This document shows, in pieces, positions 50,484 to 62,888 of a stretch of 64,000 bases of DNA. The notes beneath the pieces were generated by a model. That model made no database searches, was not told the DNA's origin, and worked only from the letters and a program-made list of their open reading frames with translations. This DNA is from Proteromonas lacertae (taxonomy: Eukaryota; Sar; Bigyra; Opalinata; Proteromonadidae): assembly GCA_002245135.1 (NCBI GenBank), contig NGBS01000012.1, forward strand, positions 1-64,000. Reading direction: 5' to 3'. The translations under genes were made by a program, and so were the position numbers. How positions within the stretch are numbered: the first letter of the stretch is position 1; each line of letters begins with the position of its first letter.

Positions 50484-52068
50484 TTACACATCCAATTCAC
50501 CATTATCATTACCTATTTGCCTTGGACTTACTGAACCAACAAATAATGAACTATTTTCTAATCAATTATATATATTATAACATACTATATTCATTTCTTG
50601 TACTAGCAGCATTATTAGAACTATTATAATGATCTATTACTACTGCACTATTTACATGTCTCTCCCTCTGACTATTACAACTCATTAAAGTATCATTACT
50701 CTCATCTGCACTTATTGTATGTACAATATGACTATGATGGCTATTATTATTATTATTACTATTACTATTATTATGAGTGTGGTAGTTACTACGATTTATA
50801 GGTAAATTATTCGTATTATTATTATCAGGAGGTATAGTAGAATAAACTCCAACACCACCTCCAACGATATTATAATTGTTGCTATTATTATTATAAATAT
50901 TAGTTGGTAAATTCAAATTATTCACTACTCTCCTCTGAGATAATGAAGTAACAGAACTTAATCTTGATTTAACAGGAGTATTATTATTATTATTATTATT
51001 AGCATTGTTAATAGTAGTTTTTGGGGTATTAAATATGACTAATGAAGTGGATGATTGAATTGATTTACTAGGAGGATATGTTGATGTAGTTGATGATACT
51101 GAATTCAGTCTACTTTCACTATATTGATTACCAACATTGTGATAAACTCTCTTACGAAATGATGGATCGTATAGGCTGTAAAATTGGATTAATAATTGCT
51201 GGAATCTTTTATTTGCAGTGCTTGGCTTGAGATTAGTGTTATCTTTATTGTTACTAAGATAAGAAAAATTGTAATAATAAGGATGTTTCAAGCCTTCGAA
51301 ATATCGATAGAATTTTTCATTGCATGATAACTTTGGATATATATTTTTACCATTGACTGATTCATACTTTAATATTATTTCAATATTATTCTTTCTATAT
51401 ATAACATCTTCCCATTTTGAAGTGGATAGTGTAAATTTCTGTAATTGAGTTTGAAACGACAATAGATATCTATATAAATATTGTTGTTCCTCTGCAAAAC
51501 ATAAATATTCAGACAGAGTGAGGTGTTTATCGTCATTTTGGTCATAATGTTCCAACATATACACTAAATATGCATTATCTGGTATGAAATTAATTCCTAA
51601 TACATTAACTACTTTTTCTACATCCTCAAACGAAATAGCATATGGTACAACATGTTCTAAACTTGCAATTGCTAAAGTAGCTAAATCACGAAAAGTCATT
51701 GTACAAATTATCAGTACAAACTGCAGAAACTGATTCCATTCCATTTCATTTGACTCTAATAATAAGATTAAATCACTATTTTATACTGTACGGCCCAAAT
51801 AACTTGTCAAGTAAGTTCGTTGGGCATGATGTTATTTTATTTACAATTGTGTGGACTAATATGTGTTGTTTACTAGTGACGTTTAAGAAATTATTATACT
51901 CAGGTGAATATTTACTAAAAATGTCTTGCAGTTCCAGTAGATCATCTTCTTGAACTAGAAAAAATAGATAATCGTGTATATACAATAGCATAGCTTCAAA
52001 AGATCTAGTGATTCTCTTTCAAGATTAAATCTGTTTAAAATGATTTCTTCTTCGGTCATAGATTGCAT
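50484..52068 (-). CDS. EF-hand protein with long Asn-rich C-terminal tail
   Basis: The start at 52068 (MQSMTEEEIILNRF) leads through introns at about 51934-51962 and 51762-51790 into the main exon. One canonical EF-hand loop is visible (DQNDDKHLTLSE near 51530-51550), preceded by a degenerate one. The second half is low-complexity, rich in Asn, Ser and Thr, with AAT/ATT codon runs. A last intron (donor in TATAGTATGTT near 50580) joins a short final exon ending GELDV at TAA 50484-50486, so the stop at 50575 is probably not used. The likely role is calcium-responsive binding. I recognise no specific family. Confidence 0.7.
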
Positions 52069-52196
52069 TGTATTTATTATAGATTTTTATGACACATATA
52101 TCACTTCTAACGATAAAAAACTAAATGAAAAGTCACTTTCTTAAGCCGATTTGAGGTCGAACGGTTTGGCCACTTCTTGTCATTTCTCATTCTTAT

Positions 52197-53212
52197 ATGT
52201 TTTCAAGGCCTTTGAGCTTGTTAACAAGAAGGAGTGCAGTTTCATTCAATATTGTTCGTAATGCTCCAAAATTATTTGCACAATTTTCAACAAAACAGAA
52301 AGAAATCAATGAAATTGTAGATGCGGCGATAAATGAAAATGAATGGCAACAACAATATGATTCGCACACTGGTTTAGTGTCGTATTATAATCCTTTTACA
52401 AAACAAATCAAATTTTCTATTACTGAAGACTTTAAAAAAGCGACACTATGGCGTCGTGCAGTTGCATGTGGAATTGACTTAATATTAGCAGAAGGTATAC
52501 TCAATAATTGTGATAATAATTTGTAATAGTTGTTGCAAATGTAGCTTCAGCGATATTTTTTTATGAGATTGAAGATACAGGCTTGACACAGATACTGAAT
52601 TTATTAATTACAACATTTTGTTTTATGTGTAGAGATGCTTTTATCGAATGTGGAACTAGATCCTTCGGTAAGAAGATAATGAAATTAGAAATCGTCGGAA
52701 GAAGTGGACAACTACCCTCTAGATTCGATAATATCATTAGAAACTTCTATTATATATATTTATTAACTCCAATAATAGGATTTATTCCATTCACATTGTT
52801 AGGTTTTGTTTTAACAGCCTGTGATGCAATAATTCCAATATTTTCAAAACAAGGAAAAAGAATAAGTGATATGCTTTTTGGTACAGTTGTAATTAATGAA
52901 TTACCTGAAAGAAAAAAAAGAATAGAAAAACTAAAAGATTCATTATCTGAGCTTCGTCAAAAAGAGGAAATTGAAGCAATGTCAGCCTTATCTAAAGAGT
53001 TTAATGCGAATGTTGCCTATCAAAAGAGATTACAACAACAGAAAAGTGTTTATATCTATACAGATCAGAGCTTATTAGAAAAGATATTGTATCCTGTACC
53101 ACGTCATGCAAAAATGCAAATTACGGAGTTTGTACAGACTGGTAAGAAAGAATTGAAGGAGAAATATGGATCACCTACAAAGATTAGCGTTGATAATGAT
53201 AAAAAAGAATAG
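52197..53212 (+). CDS. RDD-family membrane protein with WW-like N-terminal segment, probably mitochondrial
   Basis: The N-terminus (MFSRPLSLLTRRSAVSFNIVR) looks like a mitochondrial presequence: Arg and Ser rich, no acidic residues. A WW-like motif follows (WQQQYDSHTGLVSYYNPFTK), then the RDD domain (LWRRAVACGIDLILAEG, FGKKIMKLEIVG, DNIIRNFYYIYLLTPIIG) with about three membrane segments, and a basic helical tail. One intron (about 52494-52529) is removed in frame. RDD proteins are membrane proteins of largely unknown function. The combination with WW and a presequence is what I can see; the mechanism is unknown. Confidence 0.75.
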
Positions 53213-53464
53213 AAAGATTTTGATTATCTTTTTATTGCATTTTTTTCGTTTATTGATAATGTTTTTATTTAGTGTTTGTAGTTATTACTATTATTATTTG
53301 TATTTTTCATTTTTTGGTTTATGAAAATTTTCGTAAAATCACAATTATTTAAAATCGTTTTATCTCATTTTTGATTTTATTTTTATAAATTTAATATATT
53401 AATTTACTCTATTTTTATATGATAATTGCTATTACATATATATAAGTACACAACGTTCTGATTT

Positions 53465-55185
53465 ATGTCAACAACAGCTCAAAACCAGAAATATGTGAAG
53501 TATATGAACGAATGTAATGAAATAATAAGAATGATGGATATGAAAACTACAAAATTTTATAAAAATCATTTCATGACAAATATTGTATTTAGTAGCATTA
53601 GTGAAGTAAAGAAGGTGAAAATATTTAAATTAATTTTAGATAAAATTGAAAAATTGATTTATTTTGGATTAACAACATTTAACATCGAAATGCAAAACGT
53701 TTTTATTGACGATAAAGGTAACATATCTTTAAATGATATATTCTCATATATTACTAAAAGAAACAATATTATAACTTTTGATATAAACAAATTTGTACTT
53801 ACATTTGATATAAAAGAATTGAAAAGTAATCAAAGTATAACAATAGAGGAGTTGGTTATTCTTCTTAAGCAAAATGAAATTATAGATGTAAAAGAAGAAT
53901 TAGATAATATATCGATATTAAATAAATTATTTAAAGTAAATGCAAATGATTATTATTACACAAAATATCATTTTCTACAGAATAAAAAATCAATTATTAA
54001 ATATGAAAGAATGAATGATAATAATTATATGTATTTTGATTCTGGTATGTTTTATATATATATATATATATTACTATAGACTCTTTGGGTAATTATGGTT
54101 TGGAATTAATATGTGATGAGTTAGAAAAATATGATAATATTACAGGATTGATATTAGATAATAATGAAATTAATGATGAAGGAATGAAATATTTAAGTTT
54201 AGGTTTACAATATTTACCAAACTTACAAACACTTACATTAACGCAAAACAACATATCAGATAATGGTATGATAATATTTAGTAATAATTTATATCATGTT
54301 CCATTTTTAAAAGATTTGACAATCTCAGAGAATAAAATAAGTGATAAAGGAATAATTGCTTTTAGTAAGAATCTACGTCGTGTAAAGCACTTTAATATAA
54401 TATATATGAATGATAATAAAATAGGTAATATGGGATTTACTTCATTTTGTAATAATTTAAAATGTATTCCCAACTTGAATGATTTAGAGGTGAGTAAGAA
54501 TATAATAAGTGATGATGGAATTATGTCATTAGTTTATAATATTCATTCCATACCTAGATTAGAATCATTATATATTGATGATAATAGAATTGGTGATTGT
54601 AGTTTTATACCATTATTTAATTCATTTTACTCTACAATTACTTATTTGATTGATCTTAATCTGAATTGTATAAATATATTCTATTTCTATAATTGAATAG
54701 CAAATTATCTATCAGATAAAGGAATGATTTGTTTAAGTGATAATTTAAAGTATATTACTAATTTGCAGAGATTGTATATTTCTCATAATAAAATCACAGA
54801 TATTGGTGTTATAAATTTGTGTAAGAATATTTCATATATAAAAGAATTAAATACTTTGTCTTTATCAGAGAATAATTTATCAGATAAATCAGTAATAAAG
54901 CTTAGCATGAGTTTTAAATATATGTCAAAACTGTTTGTATTGGATTTAAGTAGCATTAATATGGGAGATGATGGTATAATTGAGATAAGTAAAAATCTAT
55001 ATCATTTACCACGATTGGATTGTTTAGATGTAAGTAATAACATGATTACTAATGTTGGAATGAATAGACTCGTAAAAGAGATACATACAGGTAGTAGATT
55101 GGATAGAATTGTGGTTTATGACAATGAAATAGAAAACATCAATTCATATAAAAGTGAACATATAATTGTTAATTATAACGAATAA
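53465..55185 (+). CDS. Leucine-rich-repeat protein (ribonuclease-inhibitor type)
   Basis: The N-terminal 180 residues are helical with no recognised domain. From 54085 on, about a dozen repeats of 28-29 residues follow the pattern LP.L..L.LS.N.ISD.G...... with conserved Asn and Gly (NNISDNGMI, NKISDKGII, NKITDIGVI). Two introns (about 54044-54078 and 54670-54702) fall inside or between repeats and keep the frame. The stop is TAA at 55183. Such proteins act as interaction scaffolds, and the partner cannot be inferred. Confidence 0.8.
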
Positions 55186-55303
55186 ATAAAATTTTTACTA
55201 TCTTTTTGTGATATAAAATAAATGATGCATTGAAATAAACACCCTTTTAAAAAACAAAAGGTTTGAGAAGCTTGATTTTAAATTTTGCATTTGAGAAAGA
55301 TTA

Positions 55304-55950
55304 ATGCTTCGTAGAGGTATAAAAAGTATAACAAAGTCTTTAACAGTAAATAAAAGATCTATATTTTCAATAATTCATTCATCCAGGGACTCCATTCAAA
55401 CTTTTCAAAGCCATAAGTTTCCTGAGACTGTTTTAGGTCTTCCTAGGTATATTATTAGTTATGTTAATTTTATATAGAAGTCAAGCTGCATTAGTACTAT
55501 TATCTTGTTATATTGGTTTAGATCTCAAATACTTCAGAAGTAATATATACATCAGGTTTATATGGGATAAATCATGCTGGTCATTTAGTTGGACCAACTA
55601 TACAAGAACAAACAGAACAAGTATAATAAATTCCAAATAATATGTTGTTTTATTCTTTTTAGATACTAAAAAATCTATCAGGAGTACTAGAAGACGCTGA
55701 TTCAGGTCTTGAATATGTAGTTAGGACAGAAATATTCTTATTAAACATGAAAGATTATGAAATTATGAATACAGTGTATAAAAAATACTTTTTAGAAAAT
55801 CTTCCAACTCAGAATGTATCACCATGCACAGGTTTCCCAATAGAAGGAGCTAAAATAACAATGAGTTGTGTTGCTCTTCCTTTGAGAACAATTAACGAAT
55901 TAAAGAAATTAAGAGAATTCTCATTCAAAGATTGGGATCCTAAAATATAA
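55304..55950 (+). CDS. RidA/YjgF-family protein, copy 1, with putative mitochondrial presequence
   Basis: Four exons: the first encodes an Arg/Ser/Thr-rich leader (MLRRGIKSITKSLTVNKRS) and GLPRSQAAL. The introns (about 55447-55477, 55498-55525 and 55622-55662) are removed in frame. RidA features: SGLYG, GPTIQEQTEQILKNLSGVLEDA, EIFLLNMKDYEIMNTVYKKYF. The position of the usual catalytic Arg (P-A-R-S) reads P-T-Q-N, and the final EIEA-like strand reads MSCV, so imine deaminase activity of the RidA type is doubtful. Length fits one RidA monomer plus targeting sequence. Confidence 0.85.
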
Positions 55951-56092
55951 TTAAATGTAACTTAAAAGTTTATTATATTGTAACATTTTGTATGAAAGAG
56001 AAATTCAATTTTTAATTATTTTGAAACGATAATGTTTTTAATATCTAGGTTTGGTAAGGTTTGATTGTATTTTCTTTATTTTCTTTTGATTG

Positions 56093-56733
56093 ATGGCTTT
56101 TTTATTTAAGAGATCATTTTCATTGTTATCAAAATCAATAAATATTAGTAGAGCCTGTTGTAGAACTATTGTTACATCTTCAAAAGACACAATTAAGCCT
56201 ATTCATGCAGAAGAAGCACCAGAGCATCACTTAGGTCTTCCAAGGTATATAATTGTATTTTAATTTTACATAGAAGTCAAGCTGTTCTGGTATTTTTCGT
56301 ATTTTCATAGTTTATAGACGCCAGACGATACAGAAGTTATATACACATCAGGATTGTATGGTACAACAATTCATGGAGATTTAGTAGGACCAAGTGTTAA
56401 AGAACAGACAGAACAAGTATATTTGTTCTTAATTACTCTCATTAGTTACTTAAAAACCTAGCTGCTATCTTAAAAGATGCAGATTCAGGTCTTGAATATG
56501 TAATAAGAACAGAATTGTTCTTGTTAGATATGAAAGATTATGAAATTGTCAATACTATATATAAAAAGCATTTCAGTTTAGCTTTACCCACTCAAAATGT
56601 GTTACAATGTACAGGCTTCCCAATAGAAGGTGCTAAATTAACAATGAGTTGTGTTGCACTTCCCTTAAGAACAATTAACGAATTAAAAAGACTGAGAAAG
56701 ATATCTTGGAGATATTATGGAGGAAAAGTATAA
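56093..56733 (+). CDS. RidA/YjgF-family protein, copy 2, with putative mitochondrial presequence
   Basis: Direct tandem duplicate of the previous gene, with the same exon layout and intron positions. The leader (MAFLFKRSFSLLSKSINISR) differs, but the body is clearly paralogous (SQAVL, SGLYG, EQTEQLLKNLAAILKDADSG, ELFLLDMKDYEIVNTIYKKHF). It also has P-T-Q-N instead of P-A-R-S. The shared loss of the Arg suggests it predates the duplication. A shared non-canonical function or a heteromeric trimer is possible. Confidence 0.85.
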
Positions 56734-56889
56734 ATTAACATGTTATTAACATTATTTCTTGTTTTAATTGGTGTTTTTTATTAACCAACAAAGAGAATTT
56801 CAAAAATATATATATTAATAATCTTTAAATTGTATATATATATAATAAAGAACTATCAATAAATACTAACGAGCTTTATAAAAGATAGT

Positions 56890-57372
56890 CTAAACTGATG
56901 TATGCTGTATTTTCTTAATAATATACTTCCTTTTCTTCTTCAAAGAACAATAATTACATTCTTTTTGTCTTTTCTTACCATTTTTACATATCTTATACCT
57001 ATCTAATGTTTTATAACATCCACATCTTGGACATTGACAAATATTATCAGTAAATTCTACGGGCTTTTGTATATATTGCCAATCTACAAGTCTATATGGA
57101 GGGTAATAAATAGAACAGTTTAAACATATGTATTGTGATAAATTGAGTGTGTATTTAAAACACAATGATAAAGGTATATAATTACAGCAAACAGCACAAT
57201 AAACGCTCTGTTCATTCACATTTTCATTTTTCTGTAAGAGTTTTTTTGGCTGTATTGGACTAAATGAAGGAGTAAGTGACTGGTATTGCAGTTCCTCATC
57301 AGATATAAATTTGGGGCAAAAGAACCCATCATTTAAATCATCTTCTACACCTGAACTATCTTTATTTATCAT
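56890..57372 (-). CDS. Small cysteine-rich, probably zinc-binding protein
   Basis: A 160-residue single-exon gene. The C-terminal half has several Cys pairs (CAVC, CLNC, CQCPRC, CKNG......CNYC), a pattern consistent with two or more zinc-binding sites, followed by a basic tail (KKKRKYIIKK). The N-terminus is acidic and disordered. I do not recognise the family. It could be a nucleic-acid-binding or ubiquitin-related finger. Confidence 0.6.
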   Translation of the reverse strand: MINKDSSGVEDDLNDGFFCPKFISDEELQYQSLTPSFSPIQPKKLLQKNENVNEQSVYCAVCCNYIPLSLCFKYTLNLSQYICLNCSIYYPPYRLVDWQYIQKPVEFTDNICQCPRCGCYKTLDRYKICKNGKKRQKECNYCSLKKKRKYIIKKIQHTSV

Positions 57373-57428
57373 GTTTCTATATCAGTTGTTTTTTGTGTGT
57401 GAAGAGTGAAACGCCTTTATTTTTTGAA

Positions 57429-60135
57429 ATGCAACAAAAAGAAGAAGATAAAAGAGAATATGTATGTGAAAAATGCAATAAGTATATTTTTATTTATGTT
57501 TTTTACCAGGCACTTTGTCAACCAAAAGAAATATAAAAATCATGTTGAGAGCAGAGTTTGTGATAAAGAGAAAGTATAATTCTACATTATATTAAAAATA
57601 GAAAAATGATATGAATGGTGAGAAAGATTCAGAAAACCAATTTGTTTGTAATACTTGCTCTAAGTATGTATAAAGAATGTTATGTTGATATATAGAGTTT
57701 TGAAAACATCATTAGATTATAAAATCCACATTGAACAGATGATTTGTGAAAGTAAATTAGTATTTCACTAATGAATTATTTTATTATAGGATTCAGGAAT
57801 AAAAGATGAGTCAAACAATATTATAGAACAGAAATATGTATGTGAAAAATGCAATAAGTATAAAATTATTCACCATATTGTCTTATCCTATAGAGAATTT
57901 ACAACATTGAATGGATATAACTATCACACCAAGCAAAAAGTCTGTGAAGCAAAGAAACCACCAGAACCAATTATTGAGCCAAATGAAAAGGGTGAATATG
58001 TATGTGAGAGATGTAAAAAAGCATTCAAATCACTTCCAGGATATAAATATCACGTAAGGCAAAATGTGTGTGAAAATAAACCAATTATTGATATAGAGAA
58101 TGATGGAGATAATGAAAAGAAAGAAGAAGAAAGTGAAGAAGAAGATAATGAAAATCAAAGCATATTTAAATGTGATAAATGTAAAAAAGGATTCAACAGC
58201 CAAATGAAGTTAAAAAAACATCAAAGTATTTGTTCAAACAAATCAAATGAGGTTGTTTATAATAAAAATGGAAAATTACAATGTGAAAAATGTCAAAAGA
58301 TCTTTACATCTTTACCTGGATATAAATATCATATGAATAATAATAAATGTATCAAATATGTCAAACCAAAATCAGATATTGTAGAAGAATGTGAATGTAA
58401 ATTTTGTAGAAAGAAATTTGCAACTATTAAATCATATAATTATCATATAAGATATAATAATAATGAAAATAATATAAGATGTAATGAGAGAAGTAGTAAT
58501 TTTACACTTTTATTTCCACTTCAACCAATCTTACTACTAACAGATAATAATCATTATAGTTTTAGTTATTGTGAAGCAATGCCATTTATATATAATAATA
58601 AAGAATATAAAATAAATAAATATGAATGTATGAATATTCCTGAATCTAATGATTATGTGTTTTATAATGGTTATTCTTCTTATTGTACAGATATTTTATA
58701 TACGAATAGTAATGTAGATTATTTAATCACCAGTCGTTGTTCAAATGATTGGTCTTTTAATACAATAAATGAAAAAACAGAAGAAGAAGAAGAAGAAGAT
58801 GATGATGATGATGCAGGAGATGAAACTGAAAAAGAAGAAGAAGGAGAAAATAACGAAGAAGAAAGAAATGGTGAATTATTTGTAGTAAAAAATCCGTTGA
58901 AAGAAGAAGAAAATATTTTATCAAATCGAACAATTGTTGATGTATGGATTATATCTAATGATAATAACATTCCAACACATTTAATCTCAATAGAAGTAGA
59001 ATGTAAATATATAATACAAATGAAATGGTTTCAAAGTAATGATTATACTGACAGAATTGGAATATTTTACTATTTAACGAATGATAATTGTTTAGGTGTT
59101 ATTACTGTACCACTAAAAAGTGATATTGATAATATAACTAAAGATTGTGAATTAGATAATAAAGTGATAAAAATAAAACCAAATGTAATCTTTCCATTAT
59201 TAAATTTAACTACCTGTTTTTGTGTTTGTCCATATGATCCAACTCTTATTGCTTGTGGACAATGTAATTCTGATGTTTCTATATATAAATATAACAATTT
59301 CAATATCGTATATATTATTATTATTATTATTATTATTATATTTTAGAGGTATTGTTTTTCATTACAACATTCATATGAAAAAATAGAAATTACTACCATC
59401 GATTGGAATCCAATAGAAGATATTATATCAATAGGTGATATAAGGAATGTAGTAATACTATGGTCATTAAAAACACCAGAATATCCAATATACTATTCAA
59501 AAGCAGGAATTAATCCAATTGTAGATATGAAATGGATTAATGAAAGTAAGTTAATATTTTCAACAGATGGTGGTGTATTATATGCATTGTCATTTGCTTC
59601 TGATATTGTTAGACCAAAATCACTGTATATTAATATATATTATTATATATATAGGATATCAATGAAAGGTGTTCAACTTTGTTGTATTGATTCTACATTA
59701 GATAGTAGTAGTATATATTGCTGTGGAGATGATGGTATAATCTATTATTGTGATGCTACTAATATACATAAGAATAAGAGTAGAGTAAAGAATAAAACTG
59801 AAAATACTGTTAATTCTTTTTATTCACAATTCTTTTTATCTGTTTTAGTAGATAATAATAGTGATGGACCGACTTGCCCTTTTCCTTCAGTTAGATTGAC
59901 TAATAAATCACCAATTATAAATAAATACTCTAGTGATGGTGCTCATCAACAAATTGATGTTAAATATGATAAGGATGTTAAATTAATTCTTAATTCTAAA
60001 TTACAGAAAGATAGTAAAGTTCAACCACAAATTCTGTTTGATTATAGAAGAAGTGTTATTAGATTACACTGTACGAAGAAGAATGTGATATATGAGACAA
60101 GAAATGGATTATTTGTTGTTGTTCCATATCATTAA
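57429..60135 (+). CDS. C2H2 zinc-finger plus WD40 protein (TFIIIC-subunit-like candidate)
   Basis: The N-terminal part has about seven similar finger units (YVCEKCNK...Y..H....C), with intron boundaries at the same place after the second Cys (CNK or CSK split by GTATA...TAG) in several of them. It continues into an acidic linker (EEEEEEDDDDD, 58780-58820) and a WD40-like C-terminal half (TTIDWNPIEDIISIGDIRNVVILWS, STDGGVLYALSF, YCCGDDGIIYYCD). Introns near 59310-59345 and about 59622-59654 keep the frame. C2H2 plus WD40 recalls the TFIIIC110/GTF3C2 family, but identity is by architecture only. Confidence 0.65.
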
Positions 60136-60292
60136 ATCTATAATACATATTTTAATTTATTTTATTGTTTTGTGTAGTTTTAATTAATGTAAACAATACA
60201 CTTGTTGTATGAATTTACATAAAAAAATGACTATTGAAGGACAAAATTTCAAATTTGAATTTAGTTCGAAGTTTCTCGATCATTAATTTGAC

Positions 60293-62246
60293 ATGTCTGG
60301 TATTTACACATCATATATATCATATTCATCTTTATTTTATTTTATTCTACTCACTTTACTAATAATAATTGAATAATATCATCTAATTTCATAGAAACAC
60401 CTAAAGAGCCGGAGGCTTCGCCAAAAGGTATATTATATTCCTTCGTGCTATATTATTTAATTGTTTTATTGTGTTTAAATTGCGAAATTTTAAAGAATAG
60501 ACTCTAATTTGTATAGAACAAGAAACTCCATTGGAATTGAAGGAGAAGGGTAATAAATATTATAAAGAAAAAAACTATTTGTATTATTAGTCCATTATTT
60601 TCTAGTGAAGCCATAAAATGGTATACAAAGGCAATTATAGCAGAGCCAACCAATGCCACATTTTTGAGCAATAGATCTGCAGCATATATGATGTTAAAAA
60701 AATATGAAGAATGCCTGAGTGACTGTTTAAAGGCAATAGAATTAGATCCAAAGATGTATAAAGTGTATTCTCGAGTATTTCAAGTGTATATGATAATGGG
60801 AGACTATAAAAATGCTGAAAATATAGTGACTGTATGATTTATGTTATATTTATTTTTAATTAGACTCATTTGCTTCATGATCCACGAAGTGATTTAGGAA
60901 CTAAAGATAGAGACACATTAACTCTCAATAAACGTAGAATTGATCGATGTAATGAGATGATGGAAAAGAAAGACAAATCATCAGCAGAGAAAGCTTTAGG
61001 TATATTAAATACACTCTTAGAAGTAAGTCCAGAATCATATGAGTTTCAAATGAAAAAAATCGATGTATAATTTAATTAATTATTAATTTTTCAAAATAGT
61101 GTTTATGCATAACAGGTGGTTATGATGAAGCAATGTCAATGCTCACAAATATAATGAGAGTAGGAAATCATCGTGATGATGATAGTAAAATATTAATCAA
61201 AAGAGCTTATTTATTCTATTTACAAGATAATTTCACTCAAGCCATCAAACATCTCCAACAATTACTACGTGGTGATCCAGATAATGGTGAATGTAAAGAA
61301 ATGTTGAAGAAAATAAAGAAATTGGATAGATTAAAAGGTGAAGGAAATGATGCATTTAAATCAGGAGATGTATAAATATTATATAATTTATTAATTATTA
61401 TTATTATATTTAATTATTAGTATCAAAAAGCCATTGATATTTATACAGAATGTATGACTGTTGATCCATTGAATTTAACCTATAATGCCAAATTATTGTG
61501 TAATAGAGCCAGTTCAAAAATCAAATTAAATCAAACTAAAGAAGCTTTGAAAGATTTTGCAAATGCAATAGAGTATATATATATATATAATTATTTATTA
61601 TATGTGATTAGAAATGATCCAAATTATGGTAAAGCCTATTACAGAAAAGCTGAATGTTTAATGGATATAGGAGGAGAAGAGAATATTCAAGAAGCAATCA
61701 ACTGTTATCAAAAAGCTGGTGAATTAATGAATGAATTATCAGAAGATGATATTCGAATGAAAATTAAAAAGGCAGAAAGAGCTTTAAAAGTAGCTCAACG
61801 TAAAGATTATTATAAGATATTGGATGTTCCAAGAAATGCAGATGATGATCAAATAAAGAAAGCTTATAGAAAATTAGCATTAAAATGGCATCCAGGTATA
61901 TATTATCATTATATATATTAAATAGATCGACATGCTAATGATTCTCCTGAAGAGATTAAAGAAGCAGAAACTCAATTCAAAAATGTTGGCGAAGCATACG
62001 GCGTATTAAGTGATGCAGATAAAAGGCGAAGATATGATGCTGGTCCAAGATATAAATGAATTAGATCATGATGATCCATTTGGTGGAGGTATGGGTGGAG
62101 GTATTGATCCAAATGTGATATTCCAGATGTTTATGGGTGGAGGTATGGGTGGAATGGGAGGAATGGGTGGTGGCAGAAGAGGTGGAAGTAGAGGAGGTAT
62201 GGGAGGTATGGGAGGTGGATTCCCATTTGACATTCATTTTGGTTAA
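60293..62246 (+). CDS. TPR plus J-domain co-chaperone (DNAJC7-like)
   Basis: About eight exons give tandem TPRs ([45 protein letters not shown]) that should bind Hsp70/Hsp90 C-termini. A J domain follows ([23 protein letters not shown] split by an intron about 61893-61925, [16 protein letters not shown]) and a Gly/Met-rich tail. The HPD motif is present (HP|D). After RRRYDAG the frame stops (TGA 62057), while the DNAJC7-like tail continues in the +1 frame. A 22-nt intron at 62043-62064 (GTCCAA...TTAG) or a +1 shift would join them. No signal peptide, so it is likely cytosolic. Confidence 0.87.
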
Positions 62247-62888
62247 TTTTTTTTTATTTTTTTAATAATACATTATTTTCTGTTATAATGTGTTTTGATG
62301 ATAAGCAATAACATTTTATGCAATTTTATTATGGGTATAACAGCAAGAACTTATAAAAAATCATGATTTTGAGAAATGTGCTTATATTAATAAAAAAACG
62401 TTGATGAAATGCTAATTATATGTAATATTAAAATAAAATAATCTAATATCATTCAGTAAAAGTGTTTGAATAATAAATTGGACTGACAGCCATTACTGAT
62501 GAGTTGTAAGCATAACTAGAGTGATAATTTTTAAAATATGATTAGAATATGCATTGTTAGATCAAGGAACTTAACTTCATTTAATAGATTTGTTTAGATT
62601 AAGTCATTCTGCTCTACATTTCAAGTGGCATTTATTTATCAAAAAATATAGAAACATAATATGGTATTTTTAATTGTATCAAACTAGTGTGATTTTATCT
62701 TGAATGTAGTTTAATGTAGTTAAAATACTTATATCAGCTTATTACATTAATCAAAACATTCAAAAAAGCTCGTATATGTTGAAATGAAATTTTTAATGAT
62801 GTGTTTTTTGTTTAGTGATGATGAATTTCTTCAATATGATTGGATGATTAAAAATCTTAACTCGTCATTCAAATATCATTTTGAATCA
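62247..62888. other. Intergenic region, no feature recognised
   Basis: About 640 AT-rich bases with only short, non-conserved open frames. No tRNA, repeat or CRISPR-like structure is visible. It should contain the promoter of the secreted protein that follows. Confidence 0.5.
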
